From Terriglobia bacterium (lineage in GTDB: Bacteria; Acidobacteriota; Terriglobia; Bryobacterales; Bryobacteraceae): a stretch of DNA of 64,000 nucleotides. Shown piece after piece: positions 51,596-60,716 of this stretch. Positions within the stretch are counted from its first letter, which is position 1, and the number at the start of each line of letters is the position of its first letter. Where the stretch lies: contig JAIQFE010000013.1 of assembly GCA_020073445.1 (NCBI GenBank), forward strand, positions 1 to 64,000. The letters run 5' to 3'. The notes under the pieces are model-generated. The model searched no databases. It had not been told where the DNA came from and saw only the letters and a list, made by a program, of their open reading frames with translations. The translations under genes and the position numbers were made by a program.

Positions 51596-54500
51596 TTTAT
51601 GCCTAGCTTCTTGCGGAGCTCCTCTCGCTTCGCTTGGTCCTGTTTTTCCTTGATCTCGCTTTCCGAGAGCTTGGGCGGTGGCGGAGGTTCGACCACGGGA
51701 TTCGGATTTGCAGGCTTGTTCTGATCGGAATCGGCGCCCCGAGGTGCCTTAGCATTTCGGCCGCCTGAAGGCGGAACCAGATAAACGTAGACCACCGGTT
51801 GACCGCCGGGATCCGCATACATTTCCCCTAAAGTGCGGCCGTTGAACCGGGTTGCGGAAAAGCTGATCTTCTGGCCGCGTGAAACGTCGAACGAACCGTC
51901 CGAGCCGAGCTTCTCCGACTGGCCGTCGATCGATCTTGTGATTCCCCCGTTGAGGTTGATGGATTGGAACGATACAGTCTTTTGACTAAGAGCGGCTGCC
52001 ATTCCGGACACACCCGGAGAACCCTGGAAGGTCGGCTTCATGATCGTTACGGACGTTTGTTTGACCTCGAGCTCGATATCCATATAATCCTTGTCCGAGC
52101 TTCCCCACTGAATGGAATATTGCCCGTCTTTCAGGTCGGTCTTCAATTCGGATCCATCCAAGGACTGGACGACATCGTTCAGTTTCACCCTGCCCACGTT
52201 ACCCGTCAGCGTTATTCGCAACTGGGTGGGAAGGGGAACCCAGTGCAGGTCGAGCGACTTCTCAGGCTCGGCCGCGGGCTGGATTTTGAAGGTTGAGGAG
52301 ATCGGCGCGAACCCCGCTCGCGATGCGGTTAACGTGTAGTCCCCCGCGCCCAAGCCGTATGCCAGGTCGTCGGTAACATCGGATCCGCTGGCATCCACCA
52401 CCTTCACCGTATCTGGAGAATCGAGGTTCACTCGCACCGGCACTTTCTTTATCGCGATCGCGGCGATCTGGGGATCGGTTGTGGGCTTCGTGTTCGAGAA
52501 CTTCCGTGTACCCCAGATAAGAAGGACAATCACGGCGAACGCGGCGGCACCCCAAATCACCTTAGGGTTCATCGCCATGCTCTTTGCCGAAGAGCCCTTC
52601 ATGGCAACTCTCGCGGGCGGAGGCGGTTGAACCGGTTTCAGCGCCTCTTGCGAAATAAGTTCGGAAAGCGGCGCGCCGGTCTTTATCGGCTCAGGCGTCG
52701 CAAGGGTCGGCGCCATGATGGCCACTGTCTCAGCCATCTGCTGTTGCCGCAGTCGATCTTCGATCGCCGAGCGCGTCTGCTGAAACGCCGCATCCTCGTC
52801 ATACTTCGCGAACATGTTGGACTTCTGAAATATCGCCTCCAACTTCTGGGGATCGCTGGTTTCTTGCGATTCTTTCGCAAGCCCCTGCAGTGCGGTGAGA
52901 TCCTGCGTGCGAATCTTGTCGCGATCTTCGGCCGTCAACATCTGACTGAGAGAGGCGCGCAGCTTGATCAGGCGTGCCTCGAGCGGATAGCGCGCCAAGA
53001 CCCTGTCCAATTCGTTAATGGCTTCCGCCGGATTCCCCTGGACCTGAAACTCACGAGCTTTGGACAGCGCAGCGGAGACATCCTGGTCCTGGTGTTTGTC
53101 CTGGATCAGGGTGCTCAAGCTCTTTGCGAGCGGATGCCCCGGATCGATCTCCAGCGCTTCCTGGACGAACGCTTCCGCCGAATGCCAGTCCGCATCCAGG
53201 TGGGCGCCCGCTTCTTTTAGCAGGACTTCCAGCAGGCCATTGCGTATGGAGGAATTATGCTGGTTTAGCTGGATGGCTTCGCGCAGTAACTGAAGGCCTT
53301 CGCTGGTGGCGCCCGACTCGTAGATCTTTTTCCCACGAGACGCTTGCTCTTCCGCCTGCGTGGTGCGCTGCTGGTTTTGTTGCACCTGCTTTCCAAGAGC
53401 CGTTAATTCCGCATCGTTTGGAAATTCCGCGAGTGCCTCGTCCGTCAGCGTGCTGGCCTTAGCGTATTGGTGAATGGCGAGCGCCTGTTCGATTTGGGTC
53501 ACCCAGTGGTTCTTGGCGTCAGCGCGCGCCTGCTGCTCCCGTCGCTTCTTGAGACGATCGATCTCGATCTCCAGCCCGGGATACTGGGGATAGATATTGC
53601 GCAGGATCTCCCATTGTCCGAGGGCTTCAAAGAACTGTCTGCCTTCTTCCAACATCCGGGCGCGGCCGACGACGGCGTTGACTTTGTCTCTGCGCGCTCG
53701 CACTTGCTGTAAAGACTGCTCGAAGCGCTGCTCGGAAGGGTACTTTTGTTCCGCTTCTTCCAGGATGGCTACTTTGCGGTCCAGGTCAGGTTCAGCGACC
53801 ACTTCTTTGCCAATCCTGGCCACGTAGCCGGATACTTCCTGTCTCTGGGCCTGCTCGATATCGTCCTGGAGCACGCTGAATACGACATTATTGGGGTAAG
53901 TCGTCAGGACCGCCTTACAGATGGCCGCTGCGGCGTCGAAGTTGCCGTCGGCCAAAAGGTGACGGGCTTCCGCCTCCTGAGAAGATAGCTGGTCGCGTTT
54001 CGAGCTAATCTCCCCATAAAACCGTTGATATTCCTCGCCCTGTTCCGGAGATGTGTTGTACGCTGCGCGGCGGTCCAATTCGAGCACGCGCGACATTTTG
54101 TTGACCGCCGAATCGATATCGCCGCGACGGTACGCTTCGACGGCTGACTTATAGGCTTGTTGTTTCTCGTTGCGAAGCCGGAGGTACTCTTGTTCCCGCT
54201 TCCCCACTTCCGTCAGCAGAGCGTTCGCCCGGGTCTCCTTGGGGCGAATGTCGAGGACCTTCTGGAGCGCCTGCCGCGCATGGCTGTACGCATGGTTCTC
54301 CATGTGCTGGTGCGCCAGGCGGAACCATTCTTCGATCTGAGTTCCCCTGCGCTTGCCTTCGATCGCACCCTTCAGGGTAAAGGCCTCGGTGTTCGCCGAA
54401 TCGAGATCCAGCACCTCCTGAACCTTTTGCAGGGCGCGGACATACTCCTCTTCGTCAAAGCGTTTCTTGGCCGTTTCCAGCAGTTGCTTGACGGTCTTCA

Positions 54501-55485
54501 CCCGCTGGGCTTCTTCAATATCCTTGCGCAGCGTCCCGATCTCCGGGGTCAAATAGCTCTCGGCTTCGAGTTCCGTCAGAATCTCGGAGGCGTCGTCGAT
54601 ATCTCCGGAATCGAAAGATTTGCGCGCGCGTTGCAGGCGCGGAGTGATTCGCGAGGCGTCGAAGAGATCTATGGTCTCGCCCCGCAGAGCCTTCTGCAGG
54701 CACTCCGAGAATTCCTTGGCGCCGGAGAAGCGGTAGAACGGCTCCTTCGCCAGCGCCTTGTGTATGACCTGGCTGATACCGGCGTTTACCGCCGGATTAA
54801 AGTCCGAGACGGGCGGTGGCGTATACCGCAGGATGGCTTGAGCGAGGTCCTGTTCACCCGCGACGCCAAAGGGGTGCCGTCGCGCGAGCATCTCGTAAGC
54901 CACCACTGCCAGCGAGAACTGGTCGGCGAGAGGCGTCGGTTGTTTGCGTTGAATCTGCTCGGGCGCCATGTAGAGCAGCGTGCCCTTGAGGCCGGTGGCC
55001 GACCGGTGATCGGTCATGTGCGCTACGCCAAAGTCGATGATCTTTACGGAATCGTCTTCCAGGATGAACAGATTGCTCGGCTTAAGATCGCGATGCACCA
55101 GGTTGTGCTCATGCGCGGCTTGAAGGCCCCGGCAGGCTTGTGCCAGCATCTGAATGGAACGCTCTACCGTAAGCCGCGGACTGGAGGTCTTGATCAGTTC
55201 CTGAAGGGTGACGCCCGGCAGAAGAGGCATCACGAAGTAGGGGCGTCTGGCGCCGCCCTCTTCCATCTCGCCGACGTCGAAGATCTCGACGATGTTGGGA
55301 TGGCTCATGCTGGCGAGCACGGAGCATTCCCGTTTAAACAGCTCGAGAACCACTTTGTCTTGAGGGTCGCGAATGGTCTTGATCGTGACCTCTCGGTTCA
55401 TCACCGAGTCCAGGGCGCGATAGACGATGCCCATCCCCCCTTCGCCGAGGATGTCGCGGATCTCGTATCGACCGGCGGCCTTCAT
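51592..55485 (-). CDS. Large transmembrane Ser/Thr protein kinase with TPR/coiled-coil and PEGA-like regions
   Basis: 1297 residues. Complete Hanks-type kinase at 1-275: GEGGMG loop at 14-19, catalytic Lys36, HRDLKPSN at 131-138, DFG at 151-153, APEQ activation end. Then about 690 residues of helical TPR-like units (for example LEAESYLTPEIGTLRKDIEEAQR, ALQKVQEVLDLDS), a transmembrane helix about 976-996 and a periplasmic part with PEGA-like sequence (about 1015-1070: VKVVDASGSDVTDDLAYGLGAGDYTL in two pieces) and a Pro/Lys-rich tail. Active kinase expected. In T6SS loci such kinases (PpkA type) control assembly by phosphorylation, so this one could regulate the surrounding tss genes; direct evidence is positional only. 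Confidence 0.85.
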   Translation of the reverse strand: MKAAGRYEIRDILGEGGMGIVYRALDSVMNREVTIKTIRDPQDKVVLELFKRECSVLASMSHPNIVEIFDVGEMEEGGARRPYFVMPLLPGVTLQELIKTSSPRLTVERSIQMLAQACRGLQAAHEHNLVHRDLKPSNLFILEDDSVKIIDFGVAHMTDHRSATGLKGTLLYMAPEQIQRKQPTPLADQFSLAVVAYEMLARRHPFGVAGEQDLAQAILRYTPPPVSDFNPAVNAGISQVIHKALAKEPFYRFSGAKEFSECLQKALRGETIDLFDASRITPRLQRARKSFDSGDIDDASEILTELEAESYLTPEIGTLRKDIEEAQRVKTVKQLLETAKKRFDEEEYVRALQKVQEVLDLDSANTEAFTLKGAIEGKRRGTQIEEWFRLAHQHMENHAYSHARQALQKVLDIRPKETRANALLTEVGKREQEYLRLRNEKQQAYKSAVEAYRRGDIDSAVNKMSRVLELDRRAAYNTSPEQGEEYQRFYGEISSKRDQLSSQEAEARHLLADGNFDAAAAICKAVLTTYPNNVVFSVLQDDIEQAQRQEVSGYVARIGKEVVAEPDLDRKVAILEEAEQKYPSEQRFEQSLQQVRARRDKVNAVVGRARMLEEGRQFFEALGQWEILRNIYPQYPGLEIEIDRLKKRREQQARADAKNHWVTQIEQALAIHQYAKASTLTDEALAEFPNDAELTALGKQVQQNQQRTTQAEEQASRGKKIYESGATSEGLQLLREAIQLNQHNSSIRNGLLEVLLKEAGAHLDADWHSAEAFVQEALEIDPGHPLAKSLSTLIQDKHQDQDVSAALSKAREFQVQGNPAEAINELDRVLARYPLEARLIKLRASLSQMLTAEDRDKIRTQDLTALQGLAKESQETSDPQKLEAIFQKSNMFAKYDEDAAFQQTRSAIEDRLRQQQMAETVAIMAPTLATPEPIKTGAPLSELISQEALKPVQPPPPARVAMKGSSAKSMAMNPKVIWGAAAFAVIVLLIWGTRKFSNTKPTTDPQIAAIAIKKVPVRVNLDSPDTVKVVDASGSDVTDDLAYGLGAGDYTLTASRAGFAPISSTFKIQPAAEPEKSLDLHWVPLPTQLRITLTGNVGRVKLNDVVQSLDGSELKTDLKDGQYSIQWGSSDKDYMDIELEVKQTSVTIMKPTFQGSPGVSGMAAALSQKTVSFQSINLNGGITRSIDGQSEKLGSDGSFDVSRGQKISFSATRFNGRTLGEMYADPGGQPVVYVYLVPPSGGRNAKAPRGADSDQNKPANPNPVVEPPPPPKLSESEIKEKQDQAKREELRKKLGIK

Positions 55486-55643
55486 AAGGTACTTAGTCTA
55501 TAAATCATACAGGACTTGGGAGCGGCCCGGGTAGGATCCTAGCCTGGATCTTGCCACGGCGAAGTACCAGTATCCGATCGGAGAGGACGGCATGTTCTCG
55601 CCGTGTCTAACTTATGAGAAACAAGCTGGTTCGAGCCCTAGAA

Positions 55644-57116
55644 TCATGGCGCTTGACGCACGAAACCGCGGTAAAGCCACTTCCTGACCATGGACAGGCA
55701 TTCCGCCTGCACCTTCTCGCGAGGAACAGGAGCTTCTCGAGCCAAATCGTCCACTAGTTCGCTCAGGGGTGCGCTCCCGTCCAGTTTGGAGATAAACTCG
55801 GCCACCTCAGGCGTGATCTCGTGGACCAGCTGCAGCCCGAAGGTTTGCATGATCGGGATCCTCGGAGACCGCCGCCACTTGCCCTCGGAAAATGCGGCGA
55901 CCTGCCGCAACTGAACTCCATCGGCAACTTGCAACTTGCTCGCCAGAAGTTGCTCATCGGAAAAAGGCTGATCGCGGCTGGCGAAAAGGTGTAACATTGC
56001 GTCCCCCAGCGGAACGGAAGGCTGGGTAGAAACCCGCTCGAAATGGACCCAGTTTTGACCGGACCGCTTCCGCATCGTCAGGAAACCCGCGTGGATGGCC
56101 TTAACTTTTTGAGCTTGGTAATAGCTGATCCACTCTTCAAATTTCTGGTAGTCGGCTTCTTTGCCCGCCAGGGTGGTCACTACGGGCAGGCGATTTTGAG
56201 CATAGAGAATGGGGTCGTAGGTCCCTCCCGCGCAAACCACGGCATCGCAGCCGGTGCCCTCGAACCATTCGGAAAGGCGCTCTTCCCATGGTTGGCCTTC
56301 GATCTCGGGCCACTCGCACAGCATTTGAAGGAACCCGCCTTCTTCGAGATGTGCCGGGGCCTGCTTGACGAGATTCCGGCAAAACCCGTCCAATCCCATG
56401 GGATTTTCCGCGAATATCTTGGCCGAAGTGGGAGTGACGTAAAAAGGCGGATTGCTCAGAATACGCTCAAATCGCCGGCCTGCGACGGGCTGGAACAAAT
56501 CGCCCGTGAGTACTTCGACATTCGGTCTTTCGTTGAGCCATGCGTTGAAGCCGGCAAAGAGGCCGGCGCGGCTGGAAAGATCTGTGGCCGTCACCTTTTC
56601 GGCGAACTGCGACGCGGCCACGATGGCCACTACGCCGCATCCTGTGCCCAGATCCAGCAGGGAACGGCACGGCGTCCGCATCGCCAGATTCAGCAGGCAC
56701 AGAGTCGTGGCGTTGATCATGAGTACGCCGTCCCCGCCGGAGCTCGCCGTCAAGTGGGCATAGGTATCCGTCGCGATCCAAAACTCCTCGAAGGGGGAGA
56801 ACATCACGGGGCTGGAGAGGGTGTCGCCGGCCGGGGTGAGCAGGCCGCAGTCCCCAAGTAACTGCAAGATATCAGGCGGGATGCATTGTTTCGCGGCGGT
56901 TTGGGCAGCGGGCTCGCCCACGATGAACCAGCGAATCAGCAGGTTCAGTGCATCCACCTCGCGGGTCCGGTAAAGCAGAAGCGAGAGATTTTCCTTATGG
57001 CGGCCCGCCAGCACGTCGGTTTGAATACGCTCGCGCACTCCCGCCGGCGTGAAGGCGACCGCCCGCAGGAAGTCCTTTAGCCGGGCGGCTTGTCCTGCGC
57101 CCTGGGTTCTCAGCAT
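55644..57116 (-). CDS. Class I SAM-dependent methyltransferase with N- and C-terminal extensions
   Basis: 490 residues from ATG 57116; the frame extends to a TTG at 57227 but the extra 37 residues are Arg/Ser-rich and unsupported by a ribosome binding site. A SAM motif LLDLGTGCGVVAIVA lies near 151-165, ATDLS follows, and SNPPFYVTP near 219-227 gives the N-P-P-F/Y signature of N-methyltransferases acting on glutamine, adenine or similar planar amides. The N-terminal 130 residues are helical and the C-terminal 180 residues contain a further helical/winged-like region. Divergent from tssB across 229 bp. Target could be a T6SS component or unrelated; not decided by sequence. Confidence 0.7.
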   Translation of the reverse strand: MLRTQGAGQAARLKDFLRAVAFTPAGVRERIQTDVLAGRHKENLSLLLYRTREVDALNLLIRWFIVGEPAAQTAAKQCIPPDILQLLGDCGLLTPAGDTLSSPVMFSPFEEFWIATDTYAHLTASSGGDGVLMINATTLCLLNLAMRTPCRSLLDLGTGCGVVAIVAASQFAEKVTATDLSSRAGLFAGFNAWLNERPNVEVLTGDLFQPVAGRRFERILSNPPFYVTPTSAKIFAENPMGLDGFCRNLVKQAPAHLEEGGFLQMLCEWPEIEGQPWEERLSEWFEGTGCDAVVCAGGTYDPILYAQNRLPVVTTLAGKEADYQKFEEWISYYQAQKVKAIHAGFLTMRKRSGQNWVHFERVSTQPSVPLGDAMLHLFASRDQPFSDEQLLASKLQVADGVQLRQVAAFSEGKWRRSPRIPIMQTFGLQLVHEITPEVAEFISKLDGSAPLSELVDDLAREAPVPREKVQAECLSMVRKWLYRGFVRQAP

Positions 57117-57345
57117 TAACCTAGAATATCGTTCCCGGGACAGGCGTGGGACTGTTTTTCGGCAGTGAGTGGACGAACCGGGTGCATGAGCCCGGTTGCC
57201 AGCCGTTCGCGCGAATACTAAGGACAATGATCGAAACTAAGCAAAACGCCTCTGTTCGGAAATCCCGTTTTCTGATAGACTTGCTTGTCATCGCTCGGTT
57301 CGTCCAGCTGCCGAGCTAACGCCAGAACTCAAGGAGTCGACACAC

Positions 57346-57867
57346 ATGGCCCGTGAGAGCATACAGAAGAAATTAGAGCGGGTACGCCCTCCCCGCGTCC
57401 AGGTCAGTTACAGCGTCGAGATCGGCGATGCGATTGAGATGAAGGAGCTGCCCTTCGTGATGGGCATCCTCGGGGACTTTACCGGGAATCCCACCGAGCC
57501 TCTTCCCCGGCTAAAGGATCGCCGTTTCATCGAAATCACGCCTGACAATTTCGACAGCGTGATCGAGAACATGAAGCCGCACCTGGCGTTCTCGGTTGAG
57601 AACAAGCTCTCGGACGACCCCAATGCCGGACAGCTTAAGGTGGACCTGAGTTTCCGTAAGCTAGAAGACTTCGAGCCGGAACAAGTTGCCAAGCAGGTGA
57701 AGCCTCTGCGGGAGCTCTTGGAACTCCGAACCAAGCTTTCCGATCTGCGTGGCACTCTGCAGACCAACGATAAGCTCGACGAACTACTGTTGGACGCCGT
57801 TTCCAACACCGAAAAACTTCAGAAGTTACAGAAGGAATTAGGCTTGGAAGGCGATAAGAAGGAGTAA
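57346..57867 (+). CDS. tssB: T6SS contractile sheath small subunit TssB (VipA)
   Basis: 173 residues, typical length. ESIQKKLERVRPPRVQVSYSVEIG and KELPFVMGILGDFTGNP are signature stretches; the rest includes DDPNAGQLKVDLSFRKLEDFEPEQVAKQV. AAGGAG lies 9 nt before the ATG. Forms the contractile sheath with TssC, whose gene starts 4 bp after the stop. First gene of the right-hand tss operon (tssB-tssC-hcp-tagJ-tssA-tssE-tssF). Confidence 0.95.
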   Translation: MARESIQKKLERVRPPRVQVSYSVEIGDAIEMKELPFVMGILGDFTGNPTEPLPRLKDRRFIEITPDNFDSVIENMKPHLAFSVENKLSDDPNAGQLKVDLSFRKLEDFEPEQVAKQVKPLRELLELRTKLSDLRGTLQTNDKLDELLLDAVSNTEKLQKLQKELGLEGDKKE

Positions 57868-57870
57868 GGT

Positions 57871-59355
57871 ATGGCTGAATTGAAGAAATCCTCCTCCCCG
57901 GCAGCCGCAGTCGAGACTACGGAAACCAGCCTCCTGGATCAGATCGTTCAGGAAGGCCGCTTCGGAAAAGAGACCACGGCGCGCGAGCGCGGCAAGGACC
58001 TGATCAAGGAGTTCATCACTCAGGTTTCTCAGGGCGACCTTGCTGTCTCGAAAGACACCGAGGCGATGATCAATGCGCGAATCGCGCAGATCGATCATCT
58101 GGTATCGCTTCAGCTCAATCAGGTTCTGCACGCGCCGGAATTCCAGAAGCTGGAAGCCAGCTGGCGCGGCCTGCGGTACCTGATGGATAACTCGGAGACG
58201 GGCAGCATGCTGAAGATCCGCGTGCTCAACGCCTCCAAGAAGGATCTGCTGCGCGATCTGCAGAAGGCGCCGGAGTTCGATCAGAGCGCTATGTTCAAGA
58301 AGGTCTACGAAGACGAGTACGGCGTGTTCGGTGGAGAACCGTTCGGCGCTCTCATCGGAGACTACGAATTCAGCAAGCACCCGGAAGATATCGAACTGCT
58401 GGAAAAAGTATCCAACGTGGCCGCGGGTGCGCATGCGCCGTTCTTAACGGCAGCCGACGCGAGCCTGCTGAACTTGGACAGCTTTACCAGCCTGGGACAG
58501 CCTCGCGATTTGGCGAAGATCTACGACAGCACCGAGTTCGCCAAGTGGAAGAGCTTCCGGCAGAGCGAGGACTCCCGTTACGTCGGTTTGTGTGTGCCGC
58601 ACATTCTCATGCGGCTTCCTTACGGGAAGGACACCAAGCCGGTGGATGGCTTTAACTACGAAGAAGGCGTGGACGGCACCGATCACTCCAAGTACTTGTG
58701 GGGCAATGCCGCTTACGCACTGGGCACCCGGCTTACGCACGCTTTTTCCGAGTTCGGATGGTGCGCGGCCATTCGCGGAGTAGAAGGCGGCGGGCTGGTA
58801 GAGGGGCTTCCGGCCCACAATTTCCGCACCGACGAGGGCGATATCGCCCTGAAGTGTCCCACGGAAATCGCCATCACGGACCGACGCGAGAAAGAACTGG
58901 CGGACCTGGGATTCGTGCCGCTGGTGCATTGCAAGAATACCGATTACGCGGCTTTCTTCAGCGTCCAGTCGGCGCAGAAGCCGAAGCTGTACGACAAAGA
59001 GGCGGCTAACGCCAATGCGCGCCTGTCGTCGCAGCTCCCATATATTCTGGCGGTATCGCGATTCGCGCACTACTTGAAGGCCATGATGCGGGACAAGATC
59101 GGCAGCTTCATGTCGCGCGCGGAATGCGAACGCTTCCTGAATCAGTGGATCATGAATTACGTTTCGTCCGATGACACCGCGGGCGCCGAGATGAAAGCCC
59201 GCCGCCCATTGAAGGACGCGCGAGTGGAAGTGACCGAAGTAGCCGGCAAGCCGGGAGCATACCGGGCTGTGGCTTTTCTGCGGCCTCATTTCCAGTTGGA
59301 TGAGATCGCTGTTTCTTTGCGGCTGGTGGCGGAGCTGCCGCAATCGGCCAGGTAA
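57871..59355 (+). CDS. tssC: T6SS contractile sheath large subunit TssC (VipB)
   Basis: 494 residues, typical length. Family blocks in order: LEASWRGLRYLMDNSETG, YGVFGGEPFGALIGDYEF, FMSRAECERFLNQWIMNYV, and PFLTAADASLLNLDSFTSL in the middle; RPHFQLDEIAVSLRLVAELP closes the protein. Polymerises with TssB into the sheath that contracts to fire the Hcp tube. GTAAGG precedes the ATG by a few bases and tssB is 4 bp upstream, consistent with tight coupling and the needed 1:1 ratio. Confidence 0.95.
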   Translation: MAELKKSSSPAAAVETTETSLLDQIVQEGRFGKETTARERGKDLIKEFITQVSQGDLAVSKDTEAMINARIAQIDHLVSLQLNQVLHAPEFQKLEASWRGLRYLMDNSETGSMLKIRVLNASKKDLLRDLQKAPEFDQSAMFKKVYEDEYGVFGGEPFGALIGDYEFSKHPEDIELLEKVSNVAAGAHAPFLTAADASLLNLDSFTSLGQPRDLAKIYDSTEFAKWKSFRQSEDSRYVGLCVPHILMRLPYGKDTKPVDGFNYEEGVDGTDHSKYLWGNAAYALGTRLTHAFSEFGWCAAIRGVEGGGLVEGLPAHNFRTDEGDIALKCPTEIAITDRREKELADLGFVPLVHCKNTDYAAFFSVQSAQKPKLYDKEAANANARLSSQLPYILAVSRFAHYLKAMMRDKIGSFMSRAECERFLNQWIMNYVSSDDTAGAEMKARRPLKDARVEVTEVAGKPGAYRAVAFLRPHFQLDEIAVSLRLVAELPQSAR

Positions 59356-59431
59356 CGTAAGGCTGTTGTTCGGCCTTTGAGTGGGATTCATTTGGGCAGT
59401 TCAGCACGTCACAAAAAGGAGAATCGGAGAT

Positions 59432-59929
59432 ATGGCGGTAGTTGACACTTTCCTGAAGTTAACAAATGGCATCGACGGGGAAAGCACCGACGATAAGCAC
59501 AAAGGTGAGATTGAGATAGATTCCTGGTCCTGGGGTGTGGCGCAATCCGGCGCCGGCCAGCGATCGGGGACGACCGGATCGGGAGCCGGCAAAGCCAGCT
59601 TTCAGGACATCCATTTTGTCTCGAAGGTGAATAAGGCGAGCCCGAAGCTGTTTCTTGCCTGCGCCACCGGCCAGCATATTGACGAAGTGAACCTGGCTGT
59701 CAGGAAAGCGGGCGGCGCGCAGCAGGAATACCTCAAGATCAAGTTGACTCAGGTGCTGGTGTCGTCTTATCACCTCGGCGGCTCCGGGCACACTGAGGTT
59801 GCGCCCACGGAGCAATACTCTCTCAACTATGCCAAGGTTGAGTTCCACTACACGCCGCAGGACGCCAAGGGTAACATGATGTCTGAGGTTATCGGCGGGT
59901 ATGACGTGAGTGCGAACAAGAAGGTCTAA
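59432..59929 (+). CDS. hcp: T6SS tube protein Hcp
   Basis: 165 residues from ATG 59432, preceded by AAAAAGGAGAATCGGAGAT; the open frame begins earlier at 59381 but that lead is not Hcp-like. FLKLTNGIDGEST near the N-terminus, IEIDSWSWGVAQSG, FQDIHFVSKVNKASPKLFLACATG and the closing FHYTPQDAKGN are Hcp signatures. Hexamer rings stack into the inner tube and can carry small effectors. It lies 76 bp after tssC and is followed by a strong hairpin (59958-59987) that may set its higher transcript level relative to tagJ. Confidence 0.95.
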   Translation: MAVVDTFLKLTNGIDGESTDDKHKGEIEIDSWSWGVAQSGAGQRSGTTGSGAGKASFQDIHFVSKVNKASPKLFLACATGQHIDEVNLAVRKAGGAQQEYLKIKLTQVLVSSYHLGGSGHTEVAPTEQYSLNYAKVEFHYTPQDAKGNMMSEVIGGYDVSANKKV

Positions 59930-59957
59930 TCGCCACGCAAGCGCCTGACGACCGGCC

Positions 59958-59987
59958 GGATCCGGCGCCCACGGGGCGGCCGGATCC
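59958..59987 (+). promoter_or_regulatory. Strong hairpin between hcp and tagJ (attenuator or mRNA-stabilising structure)
   Basis: GGATCCGGC (59958-59966) pairs with GCCGGATCC (59979-59987), and inside it GCCC pairs with GGGC around an ACG loop, giving about 13 bp with one bulged G. No T run follows, so it is not a classical terminator. It lies 28 nt after the hcp stop. Confidence 0.6.
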
Positions 59988-59999
59988 AGGCTGCCGCTT

Positions 60000-60713
60000 A
60001 TGACTACAACGGACCTGTTTCAAGCCGGCCGGCTCGAGGAAACCATCGCGGCCGTCAGTGCGGAGATGAAGAGCAATCCCACTGACTCGCGGCGCCGCAC
60101 CTTTTTGTTCGAGCTGCTGTGCTTTAGCGGAGACTACGAGCGCGCCGAAAAACAGCTCGCGCTTTTAGCCGACAAGAACAAAGAATCGGCTTTAGGAACT
60201 CTCCTGTACCGCGGCGCGATGAATGCCGAAAAGACCCGCACGGAGATGTTTCAGAAGGAGAGTTTCCCGCTTAACTCCGGTTCTCCGGTTCCTGTGCGCG
60301 GCACCCTCAACGGCAAACCTTTCTCCAAGCTGGAAGATCCCGATCCAAGGTTAGGTGCGCGCCTGGAAGTTTTCGCCGCCGGCGACTACATGTGGATTTC
60401 CTTCGCGGATATCGCTCTTTTGGAAATCGACCCGCCGAAGCGCCTTCGCGATCTGTTGTGGAGCCCCGCGCGGCTCAAAACCGGTCCTTCGTTCCGCGAT
60501 CGTGACCTCGGCGAAGTGCTGCTTCCGTCCCTGGCTGCGCTCAGTTGTCAGCATCCGGACGACGCCGTGCGCCTCGGCCGGACTTCGGAGTGGTGCGCCG
60601 ACGAGAACGGCCGCGAAGCTCCGTACGGCGCAAAGATGCTGCTCGTAGACGGCGAGGAGTTCCCATTGCTGGAGGTTCGCCGCCTGGAAATCGAGGCGGC
60701 TCCCGCCGGTTAG
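60000..60713 (+). CDS. tagJ: T6SS accessory protein TagJ (ImpE family)
   Basis: 237 residues. TPR-like helical start (FQAGRLEETIAAVSAEMKSNP, LFELLCFSGDYERAEKQL), then the ImpE C-terminal domain (FSKLEDPDPRLGARLEVFAAGDYMWI in two pieces, PPKRLRDLLWSPARL). Family knowledge: TagJ binds the TssB N-terminal helix and is an accessory of some T6SS subtypes. ATG at 60000, 70 bp after hcp; stop 3 bp before tssA. The C-terminal residues EAAPAG add nothing recognisable. Confidence 0.85.
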   Translation: MTTTDLFQAGRLEETIAAVSAEMKSNPTDSRRRTFLFELLCFSGDYERAEKQLALLADKNKESALGTLLYRGAMNAEKTRTEMFQKESFPLNSGSPVPVRGTLNGKPFSKLEDPDPRLGARLEVFAAGDYMWISFADIALLEIDPPKRLRDLLWSPARLKTGPSFRDRDLGEVLLPSLAALSCQHPDDAVRLGRTSEWCADENGREAPYGAKMLLVDGEEFPLLEVRRLEIEAAPAG

Positions 60714-60716
60714 ACC

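Noticed and set aside
54157-55503. Plus-strand frame of 448 codons opposite the kinase
   Set aside because: Antisense shadow; the minus strand encodes intact kinase motifs in the same place.
57228-57345. Sigma54 promoter before tssB
   Set aside because: I looked for a GG-N10-GC type -24/-12 element in the tssB leader and found no convincing match.
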